DNA of 64,000 nt from NCBI RefSeq assembly GCF_900115165.1, contig NZ_FOVP01000015.1:1-64000 (forward strand), written 5' to 3'. Source of the stretch: Roseovarius lutimaris. Its GTDB lineage: Bacteria > Pseudomonadota > Alphaproteobacteria > Rhodobacterales > Rhodobacteraceae. A program made the translations under genes and the position numbers. The notes beneath the pieces are model-generated. The model saw nothing but the letters and a program-made list of their open reading frames with translations, did not search any database and was not told where the DNA came from. Positions 21,894 to 31,700 of the stretch are shown here, in pieces (the stretch's first letter is position 1; every line of letters starts with the position of its first letter).

Positions 21894-22080
21894 CCCGCCA
21901 TTTTGTCGGAAATCGCACCTCAGGGAAAGCCGCGACAGAGCTGTTTTTCGCAGGGCTATCTTTCATCTTTCCAAAAATACTCAAAACCCCTGCCTGCCTC
22001 GGGCGATACCGACTGTGGCAAGGCACAGCCACTGCCGCTATATTGCCCCAGGTAGGGGTTTGTGGGGGCTTTGGAACAAC

Positions 22081-24987
22081 ATGCACTGGATACGGATTTT
22101 GCTGACCGGGCTCGCCGTGCTGACGGCGGGCGCCGCCCCGGCCCTGGCCGAGCGTGACAGCGTCAAAAGCTATATTTTCGGCAATAGCCTGATCAATCAC
22201 CTCAGCGACAGCCCCGGCACCGCGGTGCCCTATTGGCTCGCCCAATTGGCGCGCGCAGATGGCAAGTCTTTCGCGACGGCGGGTCAATGGGGCTTTCTGC
22301 GTGATTTTGCCAGGCTACCGCCCAAGCCGAACTGGTCCTTTCCCGGCGTCAAATCGGCGGGCGCGCCGCGTGCCGGTGCCGGGTTTGACACGGTGATGAT
22401 CAACCCCGCGAATTTCATTCAGTATCAGGCGCCCGATGCGCCCTATGAGGGTGAAAATACCGACGCCCAAAGCCCGCTTTCCGCCACACTCAAGGTGCTG
22501 GACTGGACCCAGGAGGCCTGGCCCGGCGCGCGGGTGATGATTTATGAAGGCTGGCCCGATATGGCCGGATTTGCCCGCAATTTTCCGCCCTCAAAGCGGG
22601 GTTTACGGCGTTGGCATGCCCATGCAACGGGCGCGTATCGCGACTGGTATGACGACTATGTCGCGGCGTTGCGCGCCGCGCGGCCCGGTGTGGATGTGAC
22701 CTTGATTCCGATCTCGTCGATCTTGTCGGGCCTGCAAACCGGGCTTTTGGCCGATATGCCCGTCGAGGCGCTATTCACCGACAATGCGCCGCATGGCACC
22801 GATACGCTGTATTTCCTCGCCGCCCTCGTCACCTATGGCGCGTTTTACGAGGCCCCCCCGCCCAGGGATTTTGCCCTGCCCGACACATTGCACCCGCTGG
22901 TGCGCGAAAACTATCCGCAGATCGTTGACGAGATATCAAAGGCGCTCGGACTGAACGCCGAGCAGGCAAATGCTGCTCCTGCCGACGCAGACCCAAAGAC
23001 GGCAAGCGCCGTCCTGCCCGGCATCGGGGTGCAGAACCCAAGCCTTGGCATGGGTCTGAATGGCATATCCGACTGGTCAAGCCAGCATCCCTTTCTTGAC
23101 GTGATGAAAACCGCCCGCCCCTGGATCGGCCATAGCGACGACCAATGGGGCGCGTTTAGCACCGAGGCGCTGCAAGCGGGCGGATATCTTGACGCCAATG
23201 GCTGGCCACTGGCAATCCCCGAGGGCGCGCGGGCGCTTGAGGCGTTTATTCTGACCGACCAGCCGACCGGCGCCAGCCATCTCAATGGCCGTTACCTGTT
23301 GCGCTATGAGGGTGAAGGCGTGATCCGGGTGACCGGGCGCGCCGATAACCTGCGCTATAACTACCGCCTGCGCGAGGTGCGCTTTGATGTCACCCCCGGC
23401 GACGGGCCGGTCGCGCTTAGCTTGCTGAAAACCGATCCCGACGATCCGCTGCGCAACATCACAATTGTGCGCGAGGATCAACTGGCGTTGTTTGACCTCG
23501 GCGTGATCTTCAACCCGCTCTGGCTCGATCGCATCGCCGATATGCGCCTGTTGCGGTTCATGGACTGGATGTTCACCAATGGCTCGGTTCAGACCGCATG
23601 GCAGGATCGCCCGACGCCAAGCGATGCGAGCTATGTCTGGCGCGGTGTTCCGGTCGAGGTAATGGTGGCGCTTGCCAATGAGGTCGGGGCCGATCCGTGG
23701 TTCAACATGCCCCACGCCGCCGATGACGGTTATATGCGCGCCTTCGCCGAATATGTCCGCGACCACCTTGACCCCAACCTGCGCGCGCATGTGGAATATT
23801 CGAACGAGGTCTGGAATTTCATCTTTCCACAGGCGGTCTGGGCCCGCGACGCCGCAACCGCCCTTTGGGGCGAAGAGGCGGGCGAGGATGGCTGGATTCA
23901 ATACACCGGCCTGCGCGGCGCGCAAATGTCGGCGATCTGGCGCGAGGTGTTTGGCGATGCAGCCAAGGCGCGTCTGATCATGGTGGCGGCCACCCATACC
24001 GGCTGGCCCGGTCTGGAAGAGCCGCTGTTGCAGGCGCCTTTGGCGATCAAGGCCGGGCAGCTGAAGCTCCCCCCTGCCGAGGCGTTCGATGCCTATGGTG
24101 TCACCGGCTATTTCGGCCATGATCTCGGCGGTGAGGACACGGTTGAGCGCGTGATGTCATGGATCGCGGCAAGCCGCGCGGTGGCCGAGGCAAAGACCGT
24201 CGAGATGGGGTTATCAGGCGCCGCGCGCGAGGCGTATCTTGCCGCCCATGCAAGCGATCTGGCCTATGATCTGGCGGCGGCAAGTCTGCGGCAGGGATCG
24301 TTTCGCGAGCTGATGCAGGAGCTTTTGCCCTATCACGCCGAAGCGGCCCACCGCCACAACCTGCGCCTTGTGATGTATGAAGGCGGCAGCCATGTGACCG
24401 GCCATGGCGCGGCGGTGGATAACGAGGCGCTGACCGGCTTTTTTACCGCATTCAATTACAGCCCGCAGATGGGCGCGCTTTATGACGACCTGCTGGCGGG
24501 ATGGTCAGAGGCGGGCGGCACCCTGTTCAATGCCTTTGTCGATGTTGCCGCGCCTTCAAAATGGGGAAGCTGGGGCGCGCTGCGCCATCTCAACGACACC
24601 AACCCCCGCTGGGATGCCTTGATGCGCGCCAATCAGACCGCCCCGGGTTGGGCCGCCGCCCGCGCGTCAGGCACGTTTTTGCAAGGCCTGACGCGACGGG
24701 CAGGTGACAGCGGCGCAATGCTGAATGGCACCGCCAAGGCCGATATCCTGTTGGGCGGGGCGGGCGATGACATCCTCCACGGGCATGGCGGCAATGACCG
24801 GCTGCATGGCGGGGCGGGGCATGATCTTGCGATCCTGAGCGGCGCGCACGCCGATTACACAAGCCGACGCGATGGCCCGCGCGTGATCCTGAAAGGCCCC
24901 GAGGGCGAGGTCACGCTTGTGGCGATCGAGGCAGTGACATTTACTGCCGAGCCGGGCGCGGAATTTGCCATTAACGATCTGATCTAA
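22081..24987 (+). CDS. Secreted protein with SGNH-like N-terminus and C-terminal RTX repeats
   Basis: A 968-residue protein starting with a Sec signal peptide (MHWIRILLTGLAVLTAGAAPALA). The first domain has YIFGNSLINHLSD, resembling an SGNH/GDS hydrolase, and ends near residue 300. A middle domain carries HVEYSNEVWNF and other sequence suggesting a glycoside-hydrolase-like fold, but no catalytic family could be fixed. The C-terminus (about 880-920) holds Ca-binding RTX nonapeptides (LGGAGDDILHGHGGNDRLHGGAGHD). A cleavable signal together with an RTX tail is unusual. It opens the polysaccharide locus, so it may trim or modify the polymer. The start ATG 22081 is chosen over the upstream frame. 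Confidence 0.75.
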   Translation: MHWIRILLTGLAVLTAGAAPALAERDSVKSYIFGNSLINHLSDSPGTAVPYWLAQLARADGKSFATAGQWGFLRDFARLPPKPNWSFPGVKSAGAPRAGAGFDTVMINPANFIQYQAPDAPYEGENTDAQSPLSATLKVLDWTQEAWPGARVMIYEGWPDMAGFARNFPPSKRGLRRWHAHATGAYRDWYDDYVAALRAARPGVDVTLIPISSILSGLQTGLLADMPVEALFTDNAPHGTDTLYFLAALVTYGAFYEAPPPRDFALPDTLHPLVRENYPQIVDEISKALGLNAEQANAAPADADPKTASAVLPGIGVQNPSLGMGLNGISDWSSQHPFLDVMKTARPWIGHSDDQWGAFSTEALQAGGYLDANGWPLAIPEGARALEAFILTDQPTGASHLNGRYLLRYEGEGVIRVTGRADNLRYNYRLREVRFDVTPGDGPVALSLLKTDPDDPLRNITIVREDQLALFDLGVIFNPLWLDRIADMRLLRFMDWMFTNGSVQTAWQDRPTPSDASYVWRGVPVEVMVALANEVGADPWFNMPHAADDGYMRAFAEYVRDHLDPNLRAHVEYSNEVWNFIFPQAVWARDAATALWGEEAGEDGWIQYTGLRGAQMSAIWREVFGDAAKARLIMVAATHTGWPGLEEPLLQAPLAIKAGQLKLPPAEAFDAYGVTGYFGHDLGGEDTVERVMSWIAASRAVAEAKTVEMGLSGAAREAYLAAHASDLAYDLAAASLRQGSFRELMQELLPYHAEAAHRHNLRLVMYEGGSHVTGHGAAVDNEALTGFFTAFNYSPQMGALYDDLLAGWSEAGGTLFNAFVDVAAPSKWGSWGALRHLNDTNPRWDALMRANQTAPGWAAARASGTFLQGLTRRAGDSGAMLNGTAKADILLGGAGDDILHGHGGNDRLHGGAGHDLAILSGAHADYTSRRDGPRVILKGPEGEVTLVAIEAVTFTAEPGAEFAINDLI

Positions 24988-26206
24988 GCGCGCGCCGCAT
25001 GCCTTTGATCAACGCGTCGGCGCCCAAAGACGAGCGGAACTGATCCACAACCTTTTGTCGACCCGCCTTTGACAAAGCCGCGCAAAGCCCGGGATCGGCG
25101 GCCAGAGCGGCAATTGCATCGGCCAGCCTTTCCGGCTCTTTCGGGGGCACAAGCATGCCGTCGCGCCCATCGGTGATCAGCTCTCGCACGCCGCCCGCAT
25201 CGGTACCGATGGTCGGCACGCCACAGGCCATCGCCTCCATATAGGCGACGCCAAGCGGTTCGTGCCAGCTTGCCAGCACAAAGACATCCGCCGCCAGCAG
25301 ATGGCGGCGCACCTCGGCGGCACTTATCGCGCCCAGAAGGCGGGCGTTCTGGCCAAGGCCAAGCGTTTCAAGGTGCGCCTGAAGAGTTTGATGATAGCCC
25401 GCGCCGCCGGCATCATCCTCGCCCGCGATATCAAGCTCTACCTCAATGCCACGGTCAAGCAACAGGCGCACCGCCGTCAGCAAATCCTGATGGCCCTTAA
25501 CTACATTGAGCCGCCCACAAGCAAAAAGCCGCAACGGCGCGCCGGGTTTGGGCGGAGCGTATGGCGTTGTGCGCTTGAAATCCTCCGTATCGACGCCCAT
25601 CGGCTGAATCATCACATCGCGCGGCAGGTCGGGCCCAAGCACCGCCTCGGCCTCGGCCAGCAATTTGCGGGTGATGATGGTGGCAAAGTCGGCATGGCGC
25701 CATTTGAACCGCTGACCGGGGCCATAATCCGACAAGGGCCCGTGCAAGGTCAGGCTATAGCCCGGCCCGCCCATCCGCCGGGCCAAGGCACAGATCAGCG
25801 CGGCGCGACCACAGGAATGGGCGTGCACATGATCAATCCCGCGCGCCCGGCACTCGGCCATCAAGCGGCGCGCAGCGGGCAGACAGATCAGAGCGTCGCG
25901 TAAAAACGCCTTGCCGCCGCCCTCGCCCAGAATATCGCGCCATGGCGCATGAAGCATGCCGCCAAGCGCCGGACCCGGCGCAATTTCACCAAGATAGGTG
26001 GTGCGCGCCATCGCCTCGGCCGACCAGTCATGCGAGATAAGCCCCGGCGGCGGCGGGCGGGTGCTGAATAGCGTGACCTCGACCCCAAGCCGCGCCAGAT
26101 CGGCCAGCTCGCGCCAGAAAAAGATATGCGTCTGGCCCGGAAACTGTGGCACGAGATAGCCAAGTTTCAGCGGCGCATCCTGTTTTATCGTCGGGGTTTC
26201 GGGCAT
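24971..26206 (-). CDS. GT4-family glycosyltransferase (colanic/EPS type)
   Basis: A 411-residue GT-B enzyme. The N-terminus LKLGYLVPQFPGQTHIFFWREL matches exopolysaccharide glycosyltransferases of the WcaL/AmsK type. The donor half has HVHAHSCGRAALICALARRMGGPGYSLTLHGPLSDYGPG and EPLGVAYMEAMACGVPTIGTDAGGVRELI with the EX7E motif. The donor and acceptor sugars are unknown. Its 3' end overlaps the convergent RTX gene by 17 bases. Confidence 0.85.
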   Translation of the reverse strand: MPETPTIKQDAPLKLGYLVPQFPGQTHIFFWRELADLARLGVEVTLFSTRPPPPGLISHDWSAEAMARTTYLGEIAPGPALGGMLHAPWRDILGEGGGKAFLRDALICLPAARRLMAECRARGIDHVHAHSCGRAALICALARRMGGPGYSLTLHGPLSDYGPGQRFKWRHADFATIITRKLLAEAEAVLGPDLPRDVMIQPMGVDTEDFKRTTPYAPPKPGAPLRLFACGRLNVVKGHQDLLTAVRLLLDRGIEVELDIAGEDDAGGAGYHQTLQAHLETLGLGQNARLLGAISAAEVRRHLLAADVFVLASWHEPLGVAYMEAMACGVPTIGTDAGGVRELITDGRDGMLVPPKEPERLADAIAALAADPGLCAALSKAGRQKVVDQFRSSLGADALIKGMRRALRSDR

Positions 26207-26302
26207 CTGCTATTTCGCTTTTGAAAGGTTTTCTAAATAAGGGCTTAGCACAGGCCGCGCGGGCGCATAAGATTTGCTCGCAAAAGAATTGGAACCCCTC
26301 TG

Positions 26303-27148
26303 GTGACGGATCACGCCGAACCCACGCTTAGCGTCATCATCCCCGCCCATAACGAGGCGGGGTTGATCGGGCCCTGCCTTGACGCGCTTTTGGCCTCGGA
26401 GTGGGCCGGGGGCGGGGTCGAGGTGATCGTCGTCGCCAATGGCTGCACCGACACCACCCTGGCCGAGGCCGAAACCCGGCGCACCGCCGCAGAGGCCCGC
26501 GGCTGGAGGATGCAGGTCCTTGATCTGGCTGAGGGTAGCAAGCCCGGCGCGCTCAATGCAGGCGAGCGGGTGGCGGGCGGCACGATCCTTGCCTACCTTG
26601 ACGCCGATGTAGAAATCGCGCCCCCCTTGCTGGGACAGATCGCGCAGGCTCTGGTCGGCAGCGCCCCCGGTTATGCCAGCGGGCAGGTGATCATCCCGCC
26701 GCCGCACAACGCCTTTAGCCGCCTCTACGCGCGGTTTTACCGTCAGGTGCCGTTCTTTCACCACGGCGTGCCGGGATGCGGTTTTTTCGCCATGAACCGC
26801 GCCGGGCGGGCGCGGTGGGGAGATTGGCCCGTGATCATCTCGGATGACACCTTTGCACGGCTCAACTTTGCCCCCGAGGAACGCGTCGCGGTCAGGGCCG
26901 GGTATCGCTGGCCCATCGTCGAGGGCTTTGGCGCATTGGTCAAAGTGCGCCGCAGGCAGGATCGCGGCGTAAATGAGCTCGCGCGGGCCTATCCGGCGCT
27001 TCTGGCCAATGACGACAGGCGCCCCTCGGGGCGCTCTTGGATCATCGGTGCCGCGCTGCGCGCGCCTTTGGCGTTTCTGGCCTATGTCGCCGTCGCCCTT
27101 GCCGTGCGCATGGGCAAAGGCAGCGACGAATGGACACGTGGGCGCTAA
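26303..27148 (+). CDS. GT2-family glycosyltransferase
   Basis: A 281-residue GT-A enzyme: LSVIIPAHNEAGLIGPCL, GCTDTT, YLDADVEI (DxD) and a C-terminal hydrophobic stretch (GAALRAPLAFLAYVAVALAV) that probably anchors it in the inner membrane. It is predicted to add a sugar to a lipid-linked intermediate. The start is GTG 26303; no ATG is better placed. It is divergent from the GT4 gene at 24971-26206 with about 100 bases between, and lies upstream of the flippase gene. Confidence 0.87.
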   Translation: MTDHAEPTLSVIIPAHNEAGLIGPCLDALLASEWAGGGVEVIVVANGCTDTTLAEAETRRTAAEARGWRMQVLDLAEGSKPGALNAGERVAGGTILAYLDADVEIAPPLLGQIAQALVGSAPGYASGQVIIPPPHNAFSRLYARFYRQVPFFHHGVPGCGFFAMNRAGRARWGDWPVIISDDTFARLNFAPEERVAVRAGYRWPIVEGFGALVKVRRRQDRGVNELARAYPALLANDDRRPSGRSWIIGAALRAPLAFLAYVAVALAVRMGKGSDEWTRGR

Positions 27149-27241
27149 TGCCCTGCGATTTCAATGGATTCTCCGCAAAACTGCCGTAATGCTGGGGCAA
27201 ATCAGTTTGGTGCCGCCATAAAGGTTAACACGGGGTTTAGA

Positions 27242-28609
27242 GTGCGCGTTGTAACGCAGGTTTTCTCAGGGGACGGGCTTTTGGCTCGGGCGATGCGTTC
27301 TTCGGCGCTGACCGTGGCCGGTTTTGGCGGCTCTCAGGTGCTCAGACTTGCCTCGAACCTTGTTCTGGCGCGGCTTTTGTTTCCCGAGGCCTTTGGCATC
27401 ATGGCGATTGTCAGCGTGATCATTCAGGGCCTGATGCAATTCTCTGACGTTGGCGTCAGCCCGGCAATCATGCAGAGCAAACGCGGCGACGACCCGGATT
27501 TCCTGAACACCGCCTGGACCATTCAGATGATGCGCGGGCTTGGCCTGTGGCTGGCGGCCTGTGCCCTCGCCTGGCCGGTGGCGCAGATTTACGACGCTCC
27601 CCTCCTGCTCCAGCTTTTGCCGGTGGCGGGGCTGTCTTTGCTGATCACCGGGTTTAACCCGACGCGGCTTGACAGTGCCAAGCGGCATTTGCGCTTTGGC
27701 CGGGTGACGGCGATTGATTTTGCCGTGCAGATTGCGGGCATTCTGGCCGCTGTGGGGCTTGCCTGGTGGCTGCAATCGGTCTGGGCGCTGGTGATTTCGG
27801 GCCTGGTCAGCGCGCTTGTGGGGCTGGTGCTCTACTGGGTGTTCCTGCCCGGCCTACGCAACCGGATCATGTGGGAAAAGCCCGCCGCGCAAGAGCTTGT
27901 CACCTTTGGAAAATGGATTTTCCTGAGCACGATTTGTGGTTTTCTGTTCAATCAGGCGGATAAGCTTATCCTTGGGAAATACCTTAGTTTCTCGGTGTTC
28001 GGGGTCTATAATATCGGCTTTTTCCTGGCCTCTTTCCCGATGCTTCTGGGCAACATGCTGACCTGGCGGTTGCTGATCCCGATTTACCGTGAATTGCCCC
28101 CCGGCGAGAGCCCCGAGAACTTTGCCAAGCTGCGCCAGATGCGCTTTGCCGTCAGCCTTGCGCTTTTGGCGCTTGCGGCGCTGTTTGCGCTTTTGGGGGG
28201 CTGGCTTGTCGGGGTGATGTATGATGATCGTTATGAAATGGCAGGCGCGGTGGTGGTCATGATGGCGATCATGCAGATCCCGCAGATCATCGTGATGACC
28301 TATGATCAGGCCTCGCTTGCCGCCGGGGATTCGCGCCGCTTTTTCATCCTGACGCTGGCCAAAGCCGTGGTGATGATCGCCGCGCTTATTCTTGGCCTTG
28401 AGTGGGGCGGCCTTATGGGGGCACTGATAAGTTATGGCGTTGCCATGCTTTTTGCCTATCCGGTGGTGGTCTGGCTGGCGCGCCGGATGCGGGCCTGGGA
28501 CCCCTTGCATGATGCGCTGATGGCGCTTGTCGGGCTTGGGATCGGCGTTCTGGCAATCAAGGTCAATCTTGACGCGGTCAGCGAACTGGCCCGCGCCTCG
28601 GGGTGGTAG
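27242..28609 (+). CDS. Wzx-type oligosaccharide flippase
   Basis: A polytopic MOP-superfamily protein of about 455 residues with roughly twelve hydrophobic helices. The sequence SSALTVAGFGGSQVLRLASNLVLARLLFPEAFG near the start is typical of polysaccharide flippases that move undecaprenyl-linked repeats across the inner membrane. The start is uncertain: GTG 27242 is used, while ATG 27164 and ATG 27293 are alternatives. It is the first gene of the PKS operon and supplies the export step of the polysaccharide pathway. Confidence 0.85.
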   Translation: MRVVTQVFSGDGLLARAMRSSALTVAGFGGSQVLRLASNLVLARLLFPEAFGIMAIVSVIIQGLMQFSDVGVSPAIMQSKRGDDPDFLNTAWTIQMMRGLGLWLAACALAWPVAQIYDAPLLLQLLPVAGLSLLITGFNPTRLDSAKRHLRFGRVTAIDFAVQIAGILAAVGLAWWLQSVWALVISGLVSALVGLVLYWVFLPGLRNRIMWEKPAAQELVTFGKWIFLSTICGFLFNQADKLILGKYLSFSVFGVYNIGFFLASFPMLLGNMLTWRLLIPIYRELPPGESPENFAKLRQMRFAVSLALLALAALFALLGGWLVGVMYDDRYEMAGAVVVMMAIMQIPQIIVMTYDQASLAAGDSRRFFILTLAKAVVMIAALILGLEWGGLMGALISYGVAMLFAYPVVVWLARRMRAWDPLHDALMALVGLGIGVLAIKVNLDAVSELARASGW

Positions 28610-28706
28610 CGCACAGAGCGGGAGACAAAAACTATGGTATTGCCAAGGAGTTGCCCCAAATTCTTCGCATTGTTTGGCGATATCATCAGACCTATATTTC
28701 TGATCA

Positions 28707-31700
28707 GTGGATTTGATGACAGATGACATGATCCCCCCATCGGCCGACGGCAATGACATTGCCATTGTCGGCATGGCTGCGCATCTTCCGGGTGCGCAGA
28801 CGGTGGCACAGTATTGGGAGAACCTGCGCAGCGGCATAAGCTCGATCCGCAAACTGTCGGAAGAAGAGCTTTTGGCCGCAGGCGAAAGCCAGCACATGAT
28901 CCGCCAGAAAAACTATGTTCCCTACGGCGCACCGCTGGACGGGTTCGAGATGTTCGATGGCGAGTTTTTCGGCTTTGGCCCCAAGGAAAGCGCCATTCTC
29001 GATCCCCAGCATCGCCGTTTTCTTGAAACCGCCTGGGAGGCACTTGAAGATGCCGGGCACCCGCCGGAAAATTTCGACGACAACATAGGGGTTTTTGCAG
29101 GCTGCGGCATGGGCAGCTATTTCTATTTCAACCTCTGCTCCAACCCCGATCTGGTAAATGATGTCGGCATGTTCCTGTTGCGCCATACCGGCAATGACAA
29201 GGATTTCCTGACCACGCGGCTTAGCCATATCCTTGACCTCAAGGGGCCGAGCCTGTCGATTCAGACCGCCTGTTCCACCTCTTTGGTGGCGGTGCATTAT
29301 GCGGCGCAATCGCTGCTCAACGGCGAATGCGATATGGCGCTTGCCGGCGGTGTCACCATCGAGCTGCCGCAAAAGCGCGGCTATCTCTACAAAGACGGCG
29401 AGATCCTGTCGCCCGACGGGCAATGCCACGCCTTTGATCACCGCGCCCAAGGCACGGTCTTTGGCTCGGGCGCCGGGGTTGTCGTGCTGCGCCGACTTGC
29501 CGATGCTCTGGCCGATGGCGATCATATCTGGGGCGTGATCAAGGGCACGGCGGTCAATAATGATGGCGCGGCCAAGGCCGGTTACCTTGCGCCTTCGGTC
29601 GACGGTCAGGCGATTGCCGTGGCCGAGGCACAGGCGATTGCCGGAGTAAGCGCCGAAACCGTGGATTATGTCGAATGCCATGGCACCGGCACCTATCTTG
29701 GTGACCCGATCGAGGTTGCCGCCCTCACGCAGGCCTTTCGCGAAACCACCGAAGCCGTTGATTTCTGCCGCATCGGCAGCGTGAAAACCAATATCGGCCA
29801 TCTCGATACCGCCGCCGGGGTGGCCAGCCTGATCAAGGCGACGCTGGCGCTCTATCACAAGGAAATGCCGCCCTCGCTTGGCTATGAAGCGGCTAATCCC
29901 GCGATTGGTTTTGATGGCAGCCCCTTTACCGTCAATGACCGACCTACGCCCTGGCCGCGCCGCACCCATCCGCGCCGCGCCGGGGTCAATTCGCTTGGGG
30001 TTGGCGGCACCAATGCCCATGCGGTTTTGCAAGAACCACCAGAGCGCGCCGCATCCGAGCCCGGCGATTGGCCGTTTCAGCTTTTCACCCTCTCGGCGCG
30101 CACCAAGGCCGCGCTTGACGATGGCGCGGCGCGGCTTGCAAGCCACCTGCGCGCGCATCCTGAACAGCCGCTAGCCGATGTCGCCTGGACCCTGAAAGAG
30201 GGTCGGCGCGCCTTTGATCGCCGCCGCGTTGTCGTCGCCGATAGTCACGAGGCCGCCGCCGCGCTTTTGGAAAAGGGCGATCCGCGCCGGGTTTTCACCC
30301 ATGAGGTATTGGGCCATGATCCGCAGGTGGTATTCATGTTCCCCGGCGGCGGCGCGCAATATGCGGGCATGGCGCGCGACCTCTATGAAACCGAGCCGGT
30401 CTTTGCCGAATGGATGGATCGCGGGCTTGATCTGCTTCAACCCAGGCTCGATTACGACATCCGCGCGATATGGTTGCCGGATGCTGCCGGACTGGCCGAG
30501 GCGCAAGAGCGGCTCAAGCGCCCTTCGGTGCAGCTGCCGCTGATCATGATCACCGAATTTGCGTTGGCGCAACTCTGGCAGAGTTGGGGCGTAACCCCCG
30601 CCGCCCTTATCGGTCATTCGATGGGCGAAAACACCGCCGCCTGCCTTGCCGGGGTGATGAGTTTCGAGGATTGCATCGGCCTTGTGCATCTGCGCGGGCA
30701 ACTCTTTGACGAGGTCGCACCGGGCGGCATGCTCAGCGTGCCGCTGGCCGCCGAGGCCCTGCGCCCCTGGCTTGGCGACGCCCTTGATCTGGCGGCGGTC
30801 AATGCGCCGGAATTGTCGGTCGCATCCGGACCGCAGGCCGAGCTTGACAATCTGGCCGCGCGCCTCGCCGCCGAGGGGATCGAGGCACAGCGCATCCCGA
30901 TTGACATCGCCGCCCATAGCCGGATGCTGGAGCCGATCCTTGACCGGTTTCGCGCCTATCTCAAGTCCATCCCACTCAACGCGCCGCAAATCCCGCTGAT
31001 CTCAAACCGCACCGGCGATTACATGACGCCGGAGCAGGCCACCGATCCGGATTACTGGGTCGGCCATCTGCGCCATACGGTTGAGTATGCAAGCGGCCTT
31101 GGCCGCCTCGCCGAAGGGGGCGAGCGGGTGTTTCTTGAGGTGGGGCCGGGCAAGGCGCTGTCGTCACTGGCGCAGGCACATGACGCGATTAGCACCAATC
31201 AGGTGATCAGCACCCTGCGCCACCCCGATGATCTGGTGCCGGATGACGAATATTTCATGACGATGCTGGGTCGGATGTGGGCGGTCGGGATCAACATCGA
31301 CTGGGATCAGATCTGGGGCGAGGCACGGCGTTACCGCGTGCCACTTCCCAGCTATGCCTTTCAGCACAAACCTTATTTCATCGCGCCGGGCGCGGCGCGC
31401 AGCGAAGCCGCGCCCGACTGGCCGCTGCGGCATGACGATCTGGCGGACTGGGGGTATCGACCCCATTGGCGGCCTAAGCTGGCCGAGGTTGATCTCGGCG
31501 ACGAGACCGATCTTGCCGCGCTCCCGACCGAAACCTGGCTTATCTTCGAGGATGACGCCGGGCTTGCCAAAGCGATCGGTGCGCGGCTTGAGGGCGCCGA
31601 GCATACGGTAACGTATGTTACGCCCGGCGACGGCTTTGCCGCACTTGCACCGGGGCGCTATGCGCTCTCGCCGGAACGCGGGCGCGAGGGCTATGACCAA

